Below the pieces are notes generated by a model. That model did not search any database. It was not told the origin of the DNA and saw nothing but the letters and a program-made list of their open reading frames with translations. The translations under genes were made by a program, and so were the position numbers. Positions 4,615 to 7,306 of a stretch of 7,306 nt of DNA are shown here, in pieces (the first letter of the stretch is position 1; each line of letters starts with the position of its first letter). Origin of the DNA: Caldifarciminota bacterium (GTDB lineage: Bacteria; Hydrothermota; Tepidihabitantia; Tepidihabitantales; Tepidihabitantaceae); NCBI GenBank assembly GCA_903908785.1, contig CAIVTL010000128.1:1-7306 (forward strand), read 5' to 3'.

Positions 4615-7191
4615 TCAAGCTCGGTCTGCGTGTGCCGGCTTGCGTCCGAGCAGACGGTGATTCTTCACGAACTTAAACAACTCGAACCAGGCGATGCTTA
4701 CGACGCCGGCCCCGAAGCAAATCAGGACGTCGTTGAGATGCAGCACCGCGAACCGGAACAGGTGCCGCAGGAACGGCACGTACAGCACCAGGGCGAGAAA
4801 CACCAACGCGCCGCCGACCACCCGCCAGAGCGACGCATTCGGCACCCGCACCGCGCTGACAATCGTGCGGGACCAGGAGCGGTTCGTGAGAATCAGGCTC
4901 AGGTTCGCGACAATCATCGTCGTGAAGGTCAGGGTCCGCGCCTCGGCCTCGCCCAGGCCGCGATGGAGCGCTATCGCATATACGCCGAGCACAATCGCGA
5001 GCACCGACAAGCCCTGCAACAGACTCAGGGTCACGGTCCGCCGGTCGAACAGCGGCTCGTTGAGCCGGCGCGGCGGCCGGTCCATCACCCCGCGTTCCTC
5101 CGGCTCCGCCTCGAACACAATCGAGCAGGACGGGTCGATTATCAACTCCAGGAACACCACGTACACCGGCAGCAGCACCAGCGGCCACTTAAACAGCACC
5201 GGCAGCAGGGCCATGCCCGCAATCGGTACGTGGACGCTGAGGATATAGGCGAACGCCTTCTTCAGGTTATCGAGAATCCGCCGGCCCTGCCGCACCGCCT
5301 GCACGATGGTCGAGAAGTCGTCGTCGAGCAGCACCATTGCCGCGGCCTCGCGGGCCACGTCGGTCCCCCGGCCGCCCATGGCGATGCCGACGTGCGCGGA
5401 CCGCAGCGCGGGCGCGTCGTTCACCCCATCCCCGGTCATTACCACGATCTCGCCGTTCGCCTTGAGCGCGCCGACCAGCCGCAGCTTCTGCTCGGGCACC
5501 ATCCGGGCAAAGACGTTGGTCGTCTTCACCCGCGCGCGCAATTCGGCATCGCTCATCAGTTCCAGCTCCCGGCCGTTGATTACGGTTGTCGGAGACTCCA
5601 GCCCGACTTCCCGGCCGATGTTGCTCGCGGTGCCCGCATAGTCGCCGGTAATCATCACGACCCGGATGCCCGCTCGGTAGCAATGCTGCACCGCCTGCTT
5701 CACCTGCGGCCGTACCGGGTCGCTAAATCCGACCAGCCCGAGCAACTCGAACCTGAAGTCATGCTGCACATCCGGCAGACCGGTCTTCCGGAACCGGGCC
5801 CGCGCCACCGCCAGCACGCGCAGCCCCTGCTCGGCCATGCCGTTCACGCGGCCGGAAAGCTCCTGCATCGCATCATGCGGCAGGTGGCACAGGTCGCCGA
5901 TTGCCTCGGGCGCACCCTTGGCGGCAATGATGAAATCCCGCCCGTCCGGCGACTTCCAGACCCGCGACATGGCCAGCAGCTCGCGCGAGAGCGGGTACTC
6001 GCGCACCATCTGCCAGTCCCGGTGCACGTGCTCGGTATCGGAGAGCGCCCGCTCGCCCAGGTCGCGCAGCGCCCGCTCCATCGGGTCGACCGGCGTCTGC
6101 TGGCTCGCGAGCATCCCGTACTCAATCGTCTCGTGGCACGTATCCGGCAGGACTCTGTCCGCGACCCCGTCAATGTCGCAGAGCCGGCCACCGGCATGTA
6201 CCTTCGAGACCACCATGCGGTTCATGGTCAGGGTTCCGGTCTTGTCCACACAGAGCACGGTCGCCGAGCCCAGCGCCTGCACCGCCTGCAGCCGGCGCGT
6301 CAGCATCTGCTTCCGCGACATCCGCCACGCCCCGAGCGCGAGGAACACGGTCAGCACCACCGGGATTTCCTCCGGCAGAATCGCCATCGCCAGCGTCAAT
6401 CCGGCCAGGAACCCGCCCAGCAGGTTCCCGCGCGTCAGCGCGTAGACCACGACAACCAACACGCAGACCACCATGCCGACAAAGGCGAAGTTCCGTACCA
6501 GCCTGCGGGTCTCGGTCTCCAGCGGCGTGGCCTCGGGCCTCCCCTGCTGCAGCACCTTGCCAATCCTGCCCAGCTCGGTCCCGGCGCCGGTCGCCCGCAC
6601 CCGGCTCAAACCCTGCCCCTGCACCACCAGCGTGCCCGAATAGACCGACGACCGGTCGTCGCCGCCCGGCCTGGCCAGCTCCGCCCCGGCCCCCCCCTCG
6701 AGCTTCCGCACCGGCATCGACTCGCCGGTCAGAAGCGACTCATCTACCAGCAGGTAGTTCGACTCCAGCACCACCGCGTCGGCCGGCACCCGGTCGCCCT
6801 CCACCAGCAGCACGATGTCGTCGAGCACGACCTCGCGGCCGGGTATCCGCGTCACCTCGCCGTCGCGCACCACCAGAGCGCGCGGGCTGGAAAGGTCGCG
6901 CAGCGCCTCCAGCGCCCGCTCGGTCTTCCGCTCCTGGTACAGGGTGATGCCGATGATGACGAACACGAACCCGAGCAACATCGCGGCATCGCGTATCTCG
7001 CCCAGCACGAGATAGACCGCGCCCGCGCCCAGCAGCAGCAAGAACATCGGCTCGCGCACGACCTCGAAAGCGATGTGCCAGATGTGCCGCCGCTTCCCGG
7101 TCGGCAGCTCATTATACCCGCGGCTCTTCAGCCGTTGCGCGGCCTCGGCCCGACTCAGCCCGGGAAACCGCTGTGCCTCAGGATTCGCCAT
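4615..7191 (-). CDS. Cation-translocating P-type ATPase (P2-like, HAD-IC family)
   Basis: The 858-residue product is full length for P2-type pumps and moves a cation across the membrane using ATP. The N-terminal cation-ATPase domain is at 11-30 (GLSRAEAAQRLKSRGYNELP). M1-M2 lie at about 49-85. The actuator domain has TGES at 155-158. M3-M4 lie at 235-282, with PEEIP at 273-277. The phosphorylation site is DKTGTLT with Asp316. The nucleotide domain has KGAPE at 425-429, followed by DPVRP (491-495), TGD (515-517) and the hinge TGDGVNDAP (586-594). M5-M10 span about 645-838. There is no CxxC metal-binding domain and no CPC motif in M4, arguing against a P1B heavy-metal pump. The ion-site residues differ from SERCA: PEEIP replaces PEGLP, SVHVPIAG (652-659) fills the M5 site, and LELIIDP (681-687) replaces the NLVTD-type M6 motif. 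The ion is therefore uncertain. Start ATG at 7191 has no Shine-Dalgarno and a promoter sits very close, suggesting a short-leader or leaderless mRNA. No regulator or second subunit is adjacent. Confidence 0.95.
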   Translation of the reverse strand: MANPEAQRFPGLSRAEAAQRLKSRGYNELPTGKRRHIWHIAFEVVREPMFLLLLGAGAVYLVLGEIRDAAMLLGFVFVIIGITLYQERKTERALEALRDLSSPRALVVRDGEVTRIPGREVVLDDIVLLVEGDRVPADAVVLESNYLLVDESLLTGESMPVRKLEGGAGAELARPGGDDRSSVYSGTLVVQGQGLSRVRATGAGTELGRIGKVLQQGRPEATPLETETRRLVRNFAFVGMVVCVLVVVVYALTRGNLLGGFLAGLTLAMAILPEEIPVVLTVFLALGAWRMSRKQMLTRRLQAVQALGSATVLCVDKTGTLTMNRMVVSKVHAGGRLCDIDGVADRVLPDTCHETIEYGMLASQQTPVDPMERALRDLGERALSDTEHVHRDWQMVREYPLSRELLAMSRVWKSPDGRDFIIAAKGAPEAIGDLCHLPHDAMQELSGRVNGMAEQGLRVLAVARARFRKTGLPDVQHDFRFELLGLVGFSDPVRPQVKQAVQHCYRAGIRVVMITGDYAGTASNIGREVGLESPTTVINGRELELMSDAELRARVKTTNVFARMVPEQKLRLVGALKANGEIVVMTGDGVNDAPALRSAHVGIAMGGRGTDVAREAAAMVLLDDDFSTIVQAVRQGRRILDNLKKAFAYILSVHVPIAGMALLPVLFKWPLVLLPVYVVFLELIIDPSCSIVFEAEPEERGVMDRPPRRLNEPLFDRRTVTLSLLQGLSVLAIVLGVYAIALHRGLGEAEARTLTFTTMIVANLSLILTNRSWSRTIVSAVRVPNASLWRVVGGALVFLALVLYVPFLRHLFRFAVLHLNDVLICFGAGVVSIAWFELFKFVKNHRLLGRKPAHADRA

Positions 7192-7205
7192 AATTGTAAG
7201 CCAAG

Positions 7206-7234
7206 ACTATGCCAGAACCCGCCGCCCGGGTCAA
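7206..7234 (-). promoter_or_regulatory. Candidate promoter of the P-type ATPase gene
   Basis: On the minus strand TTGACC (7234-7229) and CATAGT (7211-7206) are 17 nt apart, five and four of six matches. Transcription would start around 7199, only about 8 nt before the ATG at 7191. That fits the lack of a ribosome binding site. A TACAAT at 7198-7193 resembles a -10 box but abuts the start codon, so I did not prefer it. Confidence 0.45.
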
Positions 7235-7242
7235 GCGGCGGG
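7218..7242. other. Palindrome over the ATPase promoter -35 region
   Basis: CCCGCCGC (7218-7225) and GCGGCGGG (7235-7242) form a perfect 8-bp inverted repeat with a 9-nt centre. The centre contains the candidate -35 box (7229-7234). It could be an operator for a dimeric repressor, or simply a GC-rich hairpin ending a transcript. The sequence alone does not decide between these. Confidence 0.4.
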
Positions 7243-7270
7243 AATCAGCCCTCAGCCGTAATCGAGTAGG

Positions 7271-7294
7271 GGGGGCGACTTTGCAGCCGCCCCC
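7271..7294. terminator. Possible terminator hairpin at the right edge
   Basis: GGGGGCG (7271-7277) pairs with CGCCCCC (7288-7294) around a 10-nt loop; two further G precede the stem. No T-run follows on either strand. It may end a gene lying beyond the right edge on the minus strand; no coding region is seen between it and the ATPase promoter. Confidence 0.35.
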
Positions 7295-7306
7295 TCTCAC
7301 ACCACC

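Noticed and set aside
4615..7191. Calling the ATPase a Ca2+ pump
   Set aside because: The overall fold and length fit P2 pumps, but M4 (PEEIP), M5 (SVHVPIAG) and M6 (LELIIDP) do not match the calcium-site residues, so only a general cation-transport call is supported.
4630..7269. An 879-codon open frame on the plus strand, antisense to the P-type ATPase
   Set aside because: It is an artefact of strong GC bias in codon third positions. Its product is full of His, Arg, Gln and Pro with no recognisable domain, while the minus-strand frame has all P-type ATPase motifs.

Overview
This is a GC-rich window with little space lost to stops in any frame. It looks like ordinary chromosome from an uncultivated bacterium. 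A secreted parallel beta-helix protein, a DUF4139-type exported protein and degenerate low-complexity intergenic repeats would suit an FCB-type or WOR-3-like candidate phylum. That placement is an impression from memory and rests on no marker gene. Promoters resemble sigma-70 sites and Shine-Dalgarno sequences are used for some genes, so the window is bacterial. I see no phage, transposase, CRISPR array or defence locus.

Layout, left to right. (1) Positions 1-903, minus strand: an exported right-handed beta-helix protein. It runs off the left edge and carries an apparent single-base frameshift in a run of five C at 190-194. (2) Positions 904-1294: a divergent intergenic region with one candidate promoter in each direction. 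(3) Positions 1295-2950, plus strand: a DUF4140/DUF4139 (mucoidy inhibitor MuiA-like) exported protein, followed by a 14-bp perfect hairpin. (4) Positions 3041-3155: degenerate short-period repeats ending in a long imperfect inverted repeat. (5) Positions 3197-4165, plus strand: a polytopic membrane protein of the DUF5009/COG4299 family (NagX- and HGSNAT-like acyltransferases). (6) Positions 4181-4249: two hairpins between convergent genes. (7) Positions 4329-4401, minus strand: tRNA-Ala(UGC) with its own promoter. (8) Positions 4485-4590: a second repeat element, built on GGACAAA heptads and also folding as an inverted repeat. (9) Positions 4615-7191, minus strand: an 858-residue P-type ATPase with all catalytic motifs but unusual ion-site residues. 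(10) Positions 7192-7306: its promoter and two small hairpins.

The genes do not form an operon. Every gene has its own flanking signals and neighbours alternate strand, so I infer independent transcription units. A loose common theme is the envelope: two exported proteins and two membrane proteins. I found no convincing new multi-gene system. The points most worth a second look are the two short-period inverted-repeat elements, the non-canonical membrane ion site of the ATPase, and the frameshift in the beta-helix gene.
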